DNA of 64,000 nucleotides from Streptomyces sp. ACA25 (GTDB lineage: Bacteria; Actinomycetota; Actinomycetes; Streptomycetales; Streptomycetaceae), in the NCBI RefSeq assembly GCF_028200735.1, contig NZ_JAQKPV010000003.1:186001-250000 (forward strand). The letters run 5' to 3'. A program made the position numbers and the translations under genes. The notes beneath the pieces were generated by a model. That model was not told where the DNA came from. It ran no database searches and worked only from the letters and a program-made list of their open reading frames with translations. Numbering within the stretch: the stretch's first letter is position 1; every line of letters starts with the position of its first letter. This document shows, one piece after another, positions 27,870-37,782 of the stretch.

Positions 27870-28916
27870 ATGCGTGACTCACTGACGGATGTTTCGGGGC
27901 TGCGGGTGGGCCACGCCCAGCGCGCCGGGGACGGCTGGCTGACCGGTGTGACGGTGGTACTGCCACCCGAGGGCGGGGCGGTGGCCGGCGTGGACGTCCG
28001 GGGCGGCGGGCCCGGCACCCGGGAGACGGACGTGCTCGACCCGCGGAACCTCGTGGAGCGGATCGACGCGGTGGTGCTGGCCGGTGGCAGTGCCTTCGGG
28101 CTGGCCGCGGCCACCGGGGTGATGGACTGGCTGGAGGAGAACGGCCGCGGTTTCCGGGTCGGCCCGGACCCGGCCCAGGTGGTGCCCGTGGTACCCGCGG
28201 CCGTGCTGTTCGACCTCGGCCGGGGCGGCGACTGGCGCGCCCGCCCGGATGCCGCGCTCGGCCGGGCGGCGGCGGAGGCCGCCGGCCAAGTGGTCACCGA
28301 GGGCAACGCCGGGGCGGGCACCGGGGCGTTGGCCGGAGGGATGAAGGGCGGGATCGGCACGGCGAGCACCCGGCTTCCGTCGGGGGCCGTCGTCGCGGCC
28401 CTCACCGCGGTGAACGCGGCCGGGTCCCCCCTCGACCCCGACACCGGAGCCCTCCACGGCGACCCGCGTCACATCCCGCCGCCCGCTCAGCACGCGGAGG
28501 CGCGCCGGCGGCTGGCCGCCGCACAGCAGGAGTCCGGCCGCCGGATGGCGACGTCCCTGGGCCCGCCGCTGAACACCACGCTGGCCGTGGTGGCCACCGA
28601 TGCCACGCTCACCCCGGCGCAGGCGCAGAAGCTGGCGGGCACCGCGCACGACGGGCTGGCCCGGGCGGTCCGGCCGGTGCACCTGATGACGGACGGCGAT
28701 ACCGTCTTCGCGTTGTCCACCGCGGAACGGCCGCTGCCGGAGTCCGAGTTCCCGGGCGCCGCCCTGAACGAGATCCTGGCGGCGGGGGCGGACGTGCTGC
28801 GGCGGGCCGTCGTCCGGGCAGTGCTGGCCGCGGAGACCACGGACACCCCCGGCGGGCTCTTCCCCTCGTACCGGGACCTCTATCCGCCGGCGGAGGCTCC
28901 CGCCGGGCGTGAGTGA
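27870..28916 (+). CDS. P1 (S58/DmpA) family peptidase
   Basis: 348 residues. DmpA-like landmarks: DVSGLRVGHAQ at the N-terminus, GGGPGTRETDVLDP, VVLAGGSAFGLAAATGV, GNAGAGTGALAGGMKGGIG and LNTTLAVVATDATLT. The Thr-Thr of LNTTLAVV sits where this family self-cleaves to expose an N-terminal nucleophile. It is probably an intracellular aminopeptidase or amidase. It is a stand-alone gene, divergent from the ligase-like gene and convergent with hrdD. Confidence 0.87.
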   Translation: MRDSLTDVSGLRVGHAQRAGDGWLTGVTVVLPPEGGAVAGVDVRGGGPGTRETDVLDPRNLVERIDAVVLAGGSAFGLAAATGVMDWLEENGRGFRVGPDPAQVVPVVPAAVLFDLGRGGDWRARPDAALGRAAAEAAGQVVTEGNAGAGTGALAGGMKGGIGTASTRLPSGAVVAALTAVNAAGSPLDPDTGALHGDPRHIPPPAQHAEARRRLAAAQQESGRRMATSLGPPLNTTLAVVATDATLTPAQAQKLAGTAHDGLARAVRPVHLMTDGDTVFALSTAERPLPESEFPGAALNEILAAGADVLRRAVVRAVLAAETTDTPGGLFPSYRDLYPPAEAPAGRE

Positions 28917-28997
28917 GGCGGACGGGGGCGAGCCGGGCAGGGGTGAGCCCCGGCGTCGGGGGAGGCACCGGGGCTCAGCAGGTGGGCGACGGGCCGG

Positions 28998-30023
28998 TCA
29001 GGCCGCCGCATCGAAGCCGCTGGCGTCAGCCATCCGCTTCAGCTCCATCAGGGCGTGCTTCTCGATCTGCCGGATCCGCTCCCTGGTCAGGCCGTGCTGC
29101 CTGCCGACCTCGGTCAGCGTCCGTTCCCGGCCGTCCTCGATGCCGTACCGCGCGCGGATGATGGCGGCGGTGCGCTCGTCGAGCCGTCCGATGAGGTCTT
29201 CCAGACCCTCCCGACGCAGCATCACCAGCACCGACTGCTCGGGGGAATCGGCGGAGGTGTCCTCCAGGAGGTCCCCGAACTGGGTCTCCCCCTCGTCGTC
29301 GACCGACATGTTCAGGCTGACCGGGTCGCGCGCCCAGTCCAGGACATCCTGCACCCGCTCGGGGGTGGATCCCAGCTCGGCGGCGACCTCGCCGGGCTCC
29401 GGGTCCCGGCCGTGCTCGCGGTTGAACTCCCGCTGCACCCGCCGGATTCTGCCCAGCTCCTCCACGAGGTGGACGGGCAGCCGGATGGTGCGCGACTGGT
29501 CCGCTATCGAGCGGGTGATGGCCTGCCGGATCCACCAGGTGGCGTAGGTGGAGAACTTGAATCCCTTGGTGTAGTCGAACTTCTCCACCGCGCGGACCAG
29601 ACCTGCGTTGCCCTCCTGGATCAGGTCGAGCAGGGGGAGCCCGCTGCGCGGGTACCGCCGTGCGACGGCAACCACCAGCCGGAGGTTGGAACGGATGAAG
29701 GTGTCCTTGGCCCGTTCGCCTTCGACCGCCAGAGCCTCCAGCTCCTTACGGCGGGCGCGGGCGGCGGGCGAGCCGGAAGCCGGCTCCTCCTCACCGTCGA
29801 GAATGCGCTGGGCGTAGAGCCCCGCCTCTATGGCGAGGGACAGATCCACTTCCTTCGCCGCGTCCAGCAGCGGAGTACGGGCGATCTCGTCGAGGTACAT
29901 GCCCACCAGGTCGCGCTCCGTGGCATCCCCACTTGCGCTTGGCCGGGCACGGCTCGCCGGTTCGGCGTCCTTCACGGTGCCGGTGGCGGCGTCCTGGCGG
30001 CGGGCGACGGCACGGGTTGCCAT
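28998..30023 (-). CDS. hrdD: RNA polymerase group 2 sigma factor HrdD
   Basis: 341 residues. MATRAVARRQ start, region 1.2 DLVGMYLDEIARTPLLDAAKE, region 2 AKDTFIRSNLRLVVAVARRY through KGFKFSTYATWWIRQAITR, and regions 3 and 4 with ERTLTEVGRQHGLTRERIRQ (each quoted in part), ending FDAAA. It is close to S. coelicolor HrdD as I recall it. Group 2 sigmas resemble the vegetative HrdB but are dispensable. The ATG at 30023 matches the known start. A SigR-type promoter lies upstream (30110-30136), linking it to thiol-oxidative stress. Confidence 0.95.
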   Translation of the reverse strand: MATRAVARRQDAATGTVKDAEPASRARPSASGDATERDLVGMYLDEIARTPLLDAAKEVDLSLAIEAGLYAQRILDGEEEPASGSPAARARRKELEALAVEGERAKDTFIRSNLRLVVAVARRYPRSGLPLLDLIQEGNAGLVRAVEKFDYTKGFKFSTYATWWIRQAITRSIADQSRTIRLPVHLVEELGRIRRVQREFNREHGRDPEPGEVAAELGSTPERVQDVLDWARDPVSLNMSVDDEGETQFGDLLEDTSADSPEQSVLVMLRREGLEDLIGRLDERTAAIIRARYGIEDGRERTLTEVGRQHGLTRERIRQIEKHALMELKRMADASGFDAAA

Positions 30024-30109
30024 ACGTGCTCCCTTGCGAGTGATCAGAATGATGCACTGGTCTGTGGATGACCGGAACGCCCCCTTGCATCCCGCATCCA
30101 TAACAAATC

Positions 30110-30136
30110 AACGAGGGGAATCCGGACAGAATTCCC
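30110..30136 (-). promoter_or_regulatory. SigR-type promoter of hrdD
   Basis: On the minus strand: GGGAAT, exactly 18 bases, then GTT, matching the SigR (disulfide-stress sigma) consensus GGGAAT-N18-GTT. It ends 87 bases upstream of the hrdD start. hrdD is a known SigR target in S. coelicolor. Confidence 0.85.
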
Positions 30137-30688
30137 AAGCAGCGCATCTTTTTTTCTGTGATGCAGTACCCTGCACGGCTCGCACACCCGACCTGCCCGG
30201 GTTCGGGGCCTCTGGCCCCACCCCCTCCTCCTGAGGACGAACGGCGCCGCCCGATGGTTGCCGAGCGCCCCCGCCTGTCCCCGGGAAGCGCACTGCCTTC
30301 CGGGACGGACCCTTCCGGCAGTGCCGAGCGGCCGGTCCGGCGGCGGTCCGGTTCCCCGGACCGCGACCATCTGGCACAGACGGTGCGCGAACGCCCCGCT
30401 CCACCACATGGGTGATAGCCGCTGTCATGGGCGGGTTCCCGATCCCGGGACCGCAAACCCTCTTCCCGGCACCCGCCGCCCTCACCCACCGCCCCACCAC
30501 CCCACCGCCCCACCGCCCCTCACCCGGCTGCCGCGCCCGGCAGGCGCCCCCGGGCGGCCCGGAACAGAGTGGATCCCATCCCCGCACGGGGCCTCCCGCA
30601 GTCACCCCCGGTGACTGCGGGAGGTCGCGGGAGGTCGCGGGAGACCGAGGAAGACCGAGGGAGACCGCCTTCGAAGGGGCCGCAGCCG
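30137..30688. other. Non-coding stretch upstream of hrdD and the metalloprotease
   Basis: About 550 bases with no supportable gene. It holds the distal hrdD promoter region (an eight-T run at 30149-30156) and, near 30620-30665, repeated ggtcgcgggag and gaccgaggaaga/gaccgagggaga units just before the protease start. Open frames across it have no RBS. Confidence 0.45.
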
Positions 30689-31951
30689 ATGCCGGAGATA
30701 CCCAGCCGACGTGCCGTACTCGCCGCCGCCGGGTCCCTGGCCCTCCTGTTCAGCACCACCCCCGGCACCGTCGACGCCCTGCCGGACCTCTCCCCGGGCG
30801 GCTGGCCGGCGGCAGCGGCTCCGGGTCCCGCGCAGGTGACGGCCTGCGCGCCGCCCGGCGGAGGCGGGCTGAACGCGGGCATACCGACGGCCTCCCGCTT
30901 CGCCCGGTCCCACGGAACGGTCACCGCGCTCACCCTGTTCATCGACTTTCCCGGCTCAGAGGCCCGGGTCAGCACGGAAGAACGGTTCGCCGAGTTCTTC
31001 CCCGCCACCCGGCAGTACTTCGCCACCAGCAGTCACGGCCGCCTGGACTACCGGCCCGAGCCCGTGCACCGGTGGCTGCGGATGTCCCAGCCCTTCGAGA
31101 GTTACGGCATAGACCGCGGGGTCGGCTGGCACCCCGCCGACCCCGACGGCTACAACCGGCTGGTGCGCGAGATAGCCGAGGCCGTGCGCGACGAGGTGGA
31201 CTTCTCCGCCCACGACCTGGTGAACGTGCTGGCCGCCCCGCACGCCGGCCCCTCCGCGGTCGAAAAGGTGCTGTCGGTGTCCTTTCCGGGACGCCCTCTC
31301 CTGCACACCCCCACCGGTCCGGTGCAGAACATCAGCTTCATCTGGAGCCGGCAGCCCGGCGACAGCCCGCACCGGGTCCTCGTCCACGAGAACGGCCACG
31401 CCTTCGGGCTGCCCGACCTGTACTGGACCGCCCCCGGCGAAGCACCCCTGCTCGCCGGCCACTGGGATGTCATGGAACAGGACTGGGGACCCAGCAACGA
31501 CTTCCTGGCCTGGCACAAATGGAAGATGGAATGGCTCACCCCCGATCAGGTCGACTGCGTCGCCGGCCCCGGCGTCACCGAGCACCTGCTCTCCCCCGGC
31601 GGGGAACCGGGCGGCACCAAACTGGTGGCCATCCGCACCGGCCGGCACGAGGTGCTCACCGCGGAAGTCCGTGCCCGCAGCGAACTGGACCGCATGGTGT
31701 GCCGTCCCGGAGTGCTCCTGACCCGCGTGAACACCGCCGTGTCCACCGGGGAGGGCCCGGCCCGGGTGATCGACTCCACCCCGGACAGCGGCGGCTGCCA
31801 GTCGCTCCCCGACCCCCAGGTGACCGCCGAGCTGACCGACGCCCCGTTCCTTCCGGGAGAAACCTTCCGGGACCGCGAGGCCGGCGTCCGGGTCGATGTC
31901 CTGGAAGCGAAGGACGACGGCAGCCACCGGGTCCGGATCACCCACGACTGA
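30689..31951 (+). CDS. Tat-exported M6-like metalloprotease
   Basis: 420 residues. A twin-arginine signal (PSRRAVLAAAGSLALLF) heads the protein. The zinc site is HENGHAFGLPDLYW (HExGH, then a downstream D), typical of M6/immune inhibitor A-like peptidases, with GHWDVMEQ and a C-terminal beta domain following. Cysteines in the mature part fit an exported protein. The frame is open to 30569, but ATG 30689 places the RR motif correctly. Substrate unknown. Confidence 0.8.
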   Translation: MPEIPSRRAVLAAAGSLALLFSTTPGTVDALPDLSPGGWPAAAAPGPAQVTACAPPGGGGLNAGIPTASRFARSHGTVTALTLFIDFPGSEARVSTEERFAEFFPATRQYFATSSHGRLDYRPEPVHRWLRMSQPFESYGIDRGVGWHPADPDGYNRLVREIAEAVRDEVDFSAHDLVNVLAAPHAGPSAVEKVLSVSFPGRPLLHTPTGPVQNISFIWSRQPGDSPHRVLVHENGHAFGLPDLYWTAPGEAPLLAGHWDVMEQDWGPSNDFLAWHKWKMEWLTPDQVDCVAGPGVTEHLLSPGGEPGGTKLVAIRTGRHEVLTAEVRARSELDRMVCRPGVLLTRVNTAVSTGEGPARVIDSTPDSGGCQSLPDPQVTAELTDAPFLPGETFRDREAGVRVDVLEAKDDGSHRVRITHD

Positions 31952-32064
31952 CCCCGCTCCCCGGCTCCGGGCGTCCGAGTGCCCGTGAGCTTGTTAGATT
32001 TCGCTACGGCGCCAGGAGCCGGGGGCGCCGATCGGACCGGGGGCGAAACGGGGCAGGGACGCGT

Positions 32065-33504
32065 GTGAAAACGAGCACGAAGACGGAGATCCAGAGCTGG
32101 ATCGCGCACCGTCGCAACACCGAACTGCTGCTGGTGGTGTTCGCGGTCATCATCGTGATCTTCGGGCACGCCGCCGTCGGCTTCGCGCTCCACGACGCGA
32201 TGCCCTCCGGTCTCCCCGTCTACGGGCTGGGGCTGGGAGCCGTCGCCCTGGCCGCCCACCTCGCGGTGCGCCGGTTCGCCCGGTACGCCGACCCGCTGAT
32301 CCTGCCCGTCACCGTGCTGCTGTGCGGGCTCGGCCTCATTCTCATGGACCGGCTCGACCACGCCTACGCGGACCGCGCAGCCGGCACCTACCAGGCCGCC
32401 CCGGTGGCCCCCGGCCAGGCGATCTGGACGGTCATAGGCGCGGCACTGATGATCGCGGTCGTCATCCTCCTCAAGCACCACCGGCTGCTCCAGCGCTACA
32501 CCTACCTCGGCATGGCCGCGGCGATGATCCTGCTGGTGCTGCCCGCCTTCTTCGGCGCCGACCAGTTCGGCGCCAAACGCTGGATCAGCATCGGACCGCT
32601 GTCGGTCCAGCCCGGCGAATTCGTCAAGGTCATGATCGTGGTGTTCTTCGCCAGCTACCTCATGGCCAACCGGGACGCCCTGGCCCTCGTCGGGCGCCGC
32701 TTCCTGGGACTGGCCCTGCCCCGCGGGCGCAACGCCGGACCGGTGCTGCTGGTGTGGGCGGTCAGCCTCGTCGTCCTCTTCTACCAGCGCGACCTCGGCA
32801 CCTCACTGATCTTCTTCGGCGCCTTCATCGTCATGCTGTACATTGCCACCGAGCGCACCAGCTGGGTGGTCCTCGGCGGGATCATGGCCATCGGCGGGGC
32901 TGCCGTCGTCTCCGCCACCCAGCACCACGTCAAGGGCCGCGTGCAGGCGTGGCTGGACCCGATGGCGATCTTCCTTCCCGAGGCCGAGCGGCCGGCGGGC
33001 CTGATCTCCGACCAGTCCGCGCAAGCGTTGTTCGCCTTCGGGGCCGGTGATCTCACCGGCACCGGGCTGGGCGAAGGGCACTCCTACCTCATCGGCTTCG
33101 CCGGGCGCAGCGACTTCATCCTCGCCACCGTCGGCGAAGAGCTCGGGCTGGTCGGTGTCACCCTGGTGATCTTCCTGTACGTGCTGCTCATCCAGCGTGG
33201 CCTGAGCACCGCGATGAAGGCCACCGACCCGTTCGGCAAGCTGCTGGCCGCCGGGCTGTCGTCCGTGCTGGCCCTGCAGGTCTTCGTCGTCGCCGGCGGC
33301 GTGACCGGCCTCATCCCGCTGACCGGCAAGGCGCTGCCCTTCCTCGCCCAGGGCGGTTCCTCGACCGTCGCCAACTGGCTGCTCATCGCCCTGCTCATCA
33401 AAGTCAGCGACAGCGCCGGGAGAGCCTCCACCGAACCGGAGGGCAACGCTACGATCCTGACTCCAGTGGTCCAGGATCCCGGCACCCGACCACCGGGCGG
33501 CTGA
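32065..33504 (+). CDS. FtsW/RodA/SpoVE (SEDS) family protein
   Basis: 479 residues with about 12 membrane helices. SEDS landmarks: GAKRWISIGPLSVQPGEFVK, YQRDLGTSLIFFGAFIVMLY, SDQSAQALFAFGAGDLTGTG and a late LPFLAQGGSS (each in part). SEDS proteins polymerise lipid II with a partner class B PBP, in division (FtsW), elongation (RodA) or sporulation (SpoVE). No PBP gene lies beside it, so which branch it serves cannot be told. GTG 32065 chosen; the same frame is open much further upstream but overlaps the protease gene. Confidence 0.9.
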   Translation: MKTSTKTEIQSWIAHRRNTELLLVVFAVIIVIFGHAAVGFALHDAMPSGLPVYGLGLGAVALAAHLAVRRFARYADPLILPVTVLLCGLGLILMDRLDHAYADRAAGTYQAAPVAPGQAIWTVIGAALMIAVVILLKHHRLLQRYTYLGMAAAMILLVLPAFFGADQFGAKRWISIGPLSVQPGEFVKVMIVVFFASYLMANRDALALVGRRFLGLALPRGRNAGPVLLVWAVSLVVLFYQRDLGTSLIFFGAFIVMLYIATERTSWVVLGGIMAIGGAAVVSATQHHVKGRVQAWLDPMAIFLPEAERPAGLISDQSAQALFAFGAGDLTGTGLGEGHSYLIGFAGRSDFILATVGEELGLVGVTLVIFLYVLLIQRGLSTAMKATDPFGKLLAAGLSSVLALQVFVVAGGVTGLIPLTGKALPFLAQGGSSTVANWLLIALLIKVSDSAGRASTEPEGNATILTPVVQDPGTRPPGG

Positions 33505-33541
33505 CCGCCGCACCACCAGCCGGACTCCCACAAGGAGCGCC

Positions 33542-34741
33542 ATGAATCTGCGTGACGACGCGCGTGCCCTGTCCCCCGACCTCACCCGCCTGCGCCACAC
33601 CCTGCACCGCATCCCCGAAGTGGGCCTCGACCTGCCCCGCACCCAGGAAGCGGTCCTCACGGCGCTGGACGGGCTGCCGCTGGAGGTGTCCACCGGCGCC
33701 GGCCTCAGCTCCGTCACCGCGGTGCTGCGCGGAGCCCGGCCCGGCCCGACCGTGCTGCTGCGCGGGGACATGGACGCGCTGCCGGTCACCGAGCGCACCG
33801 GCCTGGACATCGCCGCCGAGGGTGACCGGATGCATGCCTGCGGGCACGACCTGCACACCACGATGCTGGCCGGTGCGGCGCGGCTGCTGTCCGCACACCG
33901 CGACCGGCTCGCCGGGAACGTGCTGTTCATGTTCCAGCCCGGGGAGGAAGGCTTCAACGGTGCCGGGCACATGCTCGACGAGGGCGTCCTGGACGCCACC
34001 GGCGACCGGCCGGTGGCCGCCTACGCCCTCCACGTCACGTCCGGCAACTGGCCCGCCGGCACCTTCGCGACCAGGACCGGGCCGATCATGGCGTCCTCGA
34101 ACGTACTGAAGGTGACCGTGCACGGCGCGGGAGGGCACGGCTCGGCCCCGCACCAGGCGAAGGACCCGGTGCCGGTGGCCTGCGAGATGGTGACGGCCCT
34201 GCAGACCTGGGTCACCCGCAACATCGATGTCTTCGACCCGGTCGTGGTGACCGTCGGCGCCTTCCACGCGGGCACCCAGGCCAACATCATCCCGGACACC
34301 GCGGAGTTCACCGCGACACTTCGCAGCTTCTCCCCGGAGAACCTGGAGAAGCTGCGCGAGGGCACCGTCGCCGTCTGCGAGGGCCTCGCGGCTGCCCACG
34401 GGCTGCGGGCCGACGCGCACTTCATCGACCAGTACCCGGTCACCGTCAACGACCGGGCGGAGTCCGCGTTCGCCGCCGACACCGTGCGTGAGGTGCACGG
34501 CGAGGAGCACTTCGCGCCGATGGACCACCCGATCCTGGGCGCCGAGGACTTCTCCCGGGTCATCGCCGAGGTACCCGGGGCCATGGTGTTCCTCGGGGCC
34601 ACCCTGCCGGACCGCGACCCGGAAACCGCGCCGAGCAACCACTCACCGCTCGCCGCCTTCGACGACGCGGTGCTGGCGGACGGCACGGCGCTCTACGCCG
34701 AGCTGGCCGCCCGCCGGCTGGCCGTGGCCGCCGGGAGCTGA
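33542..34741 (+). CDS. M20-family amidohydrolase/peptidase
   Basis: 399 residues, start supported by AAGGAG seven bases upstream. Metal-site motifs of the M20D (hippurate hydrolase/IAA-amino acid hydrolase) group: ACGHDLHTTML, MFQPGEEGFNGAGHM, ALHVTSG and HPILGAEDFS near the C-terminus, with a dimerisation domain between (VHGAGGHGSAPHQAKDPV). It should hydrolyse N-acyl amino acids or aromatic amides in the cytoplasm. It starts 38 bases after the SEDS gene and could share its transcript. Confidence 0.9.
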   Translation: MNLRDDARALSPDLTRLRHTLHRIPEVGLDLPRTQEAVLTALDGLPLEVSTGAGLSSVTAVLRGARPGPTVLLRGDMDALPVTERTGLDIAAEGDRMHACGHDLHTTMLAGAARLLSAHRDRLAGNVLFMFQPGEEGFNGAGHMLDEGVLDATGDRPVAAYALHVTSGNWPAGTFATRTGPIMASSNVLKVTVHGAGGHGSAPHQAKDPVPVACEMVTALQTWVTRNIDVFDPVVVTVGAFHAGTQANIIPDTAEFTATLRSFSPENLEKLREGTVAVCEGLAAAHGLRADAHFIDQYPVTVNDRAESAFAADTVREVHGEEHFAPMDHPILGAEDFSRVIAEVPGAMVFLGATLPDRDPETAPSNHSPLAAFDDAVLADGTALYAELAARRLAVAAGS

Positions 34742-34911
34742 CCCGCCGCGGCGGCGTCCCGGCCGCGCGACTCGGACGGGGAAGGGCCGGGCGGATCGTC
34801 CGGCCGGCCCATCCGGCCCTGCCCGCCCGCCCGGGCCCTGCATACCCTGAAGCCTGAGCAGGCGCCCGGATGCGGCCGGGCACCCGCGTCGGCACGGGCG
34901 GAGGCACCGGG

Positions 34912-37782
34912 GTGACGGCGGATCTGGCGGATCATGGCTCCGGCGGCCCGGCAGGGCTGTCCACGCGGGAGGCCGCCCGGCTGCTCGTCTCGCACGGACC
35001 CAACACGATCGCCGCCGAGCGCCGCGTCCCGTTGTGGCACCGGGTGCTCCAGCAGCTGCGCGACCCCCTGATCCTCGTGCTGCTGGCGGCCGCCACCCTG
35101 ACGATCGCCACCAACGATCTTGCCGACACCTCGATCATCATGCTCGTCGTCATCGTCAACACCGTGGTGGGAGTGGCACAGGAGATCAAGGCCGAGCGGG
35201 CCGTCGCCGCCCTGCGGGCGCTCAGCGCACCCGTCGCCCGGGTGGTCCGGGACTCCCAGGAGCGGTATGTGCCCTCGGCCGAGGTGGTGCCCGGCGACCT
35301 GCTGCTCCTGGCCGAGGGGGACATCGTGCCCGCCGACGGCGTCGTCCTGGAAGCGGCCCGGCTGCTGATCGACGAGTCCTCGGTGACGGGCGAGTCGGAG
35401 CCGGTGGAGAAGACGGCGGTGGCGGGGCAGGCGCCGACGCGGACGACGCCGGTGCCCGTCCCGGAGGGTGACGGGCCCCCGGCGAGCGCCCCGGACGGCC
35501 CGCGGCCGGCGGAACCGTCCCCCGCGGGCACCGTGTCGGCGGGCACCGTGTCGGCGGGCACCGTCGTGGTCCGGGGCCGCGGGCGCGTCTCGGTGACCGC
35601 GACCGGGGCGGACAGCGCCACCGGACGCATCGCCGCACTCCTGCGAACCGGACCGGGCCTGACGCCGCTGCAGCGCAGACTGGCCGCGTTCGGCAGGGTT
35701 CTCGCCGCCGCGGTCGTGGTGCTGTGCGCCCTGGTCCTGCTCCTCGGCCTGCTGCGGGGGCAACCCTGGGACGTGATGGTGGTGACCGCCCTGAGCCTGG
35801 CCGTCGCCGCGGTACCCGAGTCACTCCCTGCCGTCGTCACCCTGTCCCTGGCCCTGGGCGCCCGCCGGATGGTGGCCCGCCGGGCCATCGTCCGGCGCCT
35901 GCCCGCGGTGGAGACGCTCGGCTCGGTGACCGTGCTCGCCACCGACAAGACCGGCACCCTGACCGAAGGCCGGATGGCCGCCGAAGCGCTGTGGACACCG
36001 GAGACCACGGCCGTGGTCACGGGCACCGGGTACGCCCCGGAGGGCCGCGTGCTGCGCGACGGCCGGACCGTCACGGCGGAGGAGGCGCCGGACCTCGCCG
36101 CGCTCCTCGAAGCGGCGGTGCTGTGCAACGACGCGGGCCTGCAGCCTCCAGGGGATGACGACCGTCCGTCGTGGCTGGCGCTCGGTGACCCCACCGAGGC
36201 GGCCCTGCTCACCGCCGGTGCCCGGCTGGGACTGCACCGAACCGTGCTGGAGCGAGCGTGGCCCCGGGTGGACGAGGTCCCGTTCGACAGCTCCCGCAAG
36301 CGCATGACCACCGTGCACCGCGGTCCCGACGGCAGTGCACGGGTGATCAGCAAGGGGGCACCGGAGGTCATGCTCACCGCGCACGTGCTGACCGGCTCCC
36401 CGGAGGAGCTCGCGCGGGCCGTCACCCATGCCGACCGGCTGGCGGCCGACGGATACCGCGTACTCGCCGTCGCCGCGGACACCCTGCCGGGCGACGTCGC
36501 CGGAACCGGCGCGGCGGTCACCGGGCCGGCGGGAGCGGACACGCCGGGACCCCCCACGGCCGGGACGGAACCCGGTCCGGTGGACGGCTGGGAGTCCGGC
36601 CGCCTCGGGCTGCTCGGGCTCGTCGGGATCCTGGACCCGCCCCGGGCCGCCGCGGCGGCCACCCTGGAAGCCTGCACCCGCGCAGGCATCATCCCCGTCC
36701 TCATCACCGGGGACCACCCCTTGACCGCCCGGGCGGTGGTCCGGCGGCTGGGCATCGCGGACGGCGACCGGGTCGTCACCGGGGAGCAGATCCGCAGCGG
36801 AGAAGCCGGCGACCTGACCGAGGCCCGGATCTTCGCCCGCACCAGCCCGGAGCAGAAACTGGACATCGTGCAGGCCTGGCGGGCGGCCGGCCATGTGGTG
36901 GCCATGACCGGCGACGGCGTCAACGACGGCCCGGCGCTGCGCAGGGCCGACATCGGGGTCGCCATGGGCCGGCGCGGTACCGAGGTGGCGCGCCAGTCCG
37001 CCGACCTGGTCCTCGCCGACGACGACCTGGGCACCGTGGTGGCGGCCGTGGAGGAGGGACGCCGGGTCTACTCGAACGTGCGGCGGTTCCTGCTGTACGG
37101 GATCTCCGGGGGCGCGGCGGAGGTCGCGGTCATGCTCATCGGCCCGTTCCTGGGCATGCCGCTGCCGCTGCTGCCCGCGCAGATCCTCTGGATCAACCTC
37201 CTCACCCACGGGCTGCCGGGGGTGGCGCTGGGCGCGGAGCCCGGCGGCCGGGACGTAATGCGGGACCCGCCCCGGCCGCCCGGGGAGAGCGTGCTGGGCG
37301 CCGGACTGTGGCCCCGCGTCCTGCTCATGGGGACGGTGATCGCCGCCGTCACCCTGGCCGCCGGTGTCTGGGCGCACCAGACGGACCGGCCCTGGCAGAC
37401 CATGGTGTTCCTGGTCCTGGGAGCCACTCAGCTGGGCGTCGCACTGGGGTCCCGGGCCCGTCCCGGAACCTGGTCCAACCCGTTCCTGCTGGTGGCCGTC
37501 GCCACGGCGCTGGCGCTGCAGATCGCCGGGGTGTACTTCCCGCCCCTGCGGGCTCTGCTGGGCACCGAGCCACTCGCCCTCACCGAACTGCTGATCGCCT
37601 GCGCGCTGTCCGTGGTCGGCTACGCCGCCATGCGTCTGCAGCGATGGCTGCTGCCGGAGCACACCGCCGGCCGGCGCCCCGGCAGCCCTTCCGGCCCGGC
37701 GGACGCACCGGGTTCGGTGGCGGTCGCGGCTCCGGTGGCGCCGCAGCCGAACCCGGCGGACCGCGACGGCGGGCACCGCTAG
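34912..37782 (+). CDS. P2-type (calcium-like) cation-transporting P-ATPase
   Basis: About 956 residues. TGESEPVEKTA (actuator loop, about 160), phosphorylation site ATDKTGTLTEGRM (about 344), KGAPEVML, and MTGDGVNDGPALRRADIG (about 666), with four C-terminal helices. N-terminal STREAARLLVSHGPNTI matches P2A pumps. It exports Ca2+ or another cation. GTG 34912 with GGAGG eight bases upstream is preferred to ATG 34870. Two Pro/Gly/Ala-rich insertions stand out: one after TGES with a tandem AGTVSAGTVSAGTV, one near 36490-36590 in the nucleotide domain. Ends overlapping the convergent nitroreductase by four bases. Confidence 0.9.
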   Translation: MTADLADHGSGGPAGLSTREAARLLVSHGPNTIAAERRVPLWHRVLQQLRDPLILVLLAAATLTIATNDLADTSIIMLVVIVNTVVGVAQEIKAERAVAALRALSAPVARVVRDSQERYVPSAEVVPGDLLLLAEGDIVPADGVVLEAARLLIDESSVTGESEPVEKTAVAGQAPTRTTPVPVPEGDGPPASAPDGPRPAEPSPAGTVSAGTVSAGTVVVRGRGRVSVTATGADSATGRIAALLRTGPGLTPLQRRLAAFGRVLAAAVVVLCALVLLLGLLRGQPWDVMVVTALSLAVAAVPESLPAVVTLSLALGARRMVARRAIVRRLPAVETLGSVTVLATDKTGTLTEGRMAAEALWTPETTAVVTGTGYAPEGRVLRDGRTVTAEEAPDLAALLEAAVLCNDAGLQPPGDDDRPSWLALGDPTEAALLTAGARLGLHRTVLERAWPRVDEVPFDSSRKRMTTVHRGPDGSARVISKGAPEVMLTAHVLTGSPEELARAVTHADRLAADGYRVLAVAADTLPGDVAGTGAAVTGPAGADTPGPPTAGTEPGPVDGWESGRLGLLGLVGILDPPRAAAAATLEACTRAGIIPVLITGDHPLTARAVVRRLGIADGDRVVTGEQIRSGEAGDLTEARIFARTSPEQKLDIVQAWRAAGHVVAMTGDGVNDGPALRRADIGVAMGRRGTEVARQSADLVLADDDLGTVVAAVEEGRRVYSNVRRFLLYGISGGAAEVAVMLIGPFLGMPLPLLPAQILWINLLTHGLPGVALGAEPGGRDVMRDPPRPPGESVLGAGLWPRVLLMGTVIAAVTLAAGVWAHQTDRPWQTMVFLVLGATQLGVALGSRARPGTWSNPFLLVAVATALALQIAGVYFPPLRALLGTEPLALTELLIACALSVVGYAAMRLQRWLLPEHTAGRRPGSPSGPADAPGSVAVAAPVAPQPNPADRDGGHR

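Noticed and set aside
30412..33504. A 1030-codon open frame on the plus strand
   Set aside because: Only the part from 32065 is protein-like (SEDS family). The upstream part overlaps the real metalloprotease in another frame and has Arg/Pro/Ala-rich shadow composition.
34932..37034. Long minus-strand frame opposite the P-ATPase
   Set aside because: Ser/Arg/Thr-rich shadow frame. The plus strand encodes every P-type ATPase motif.
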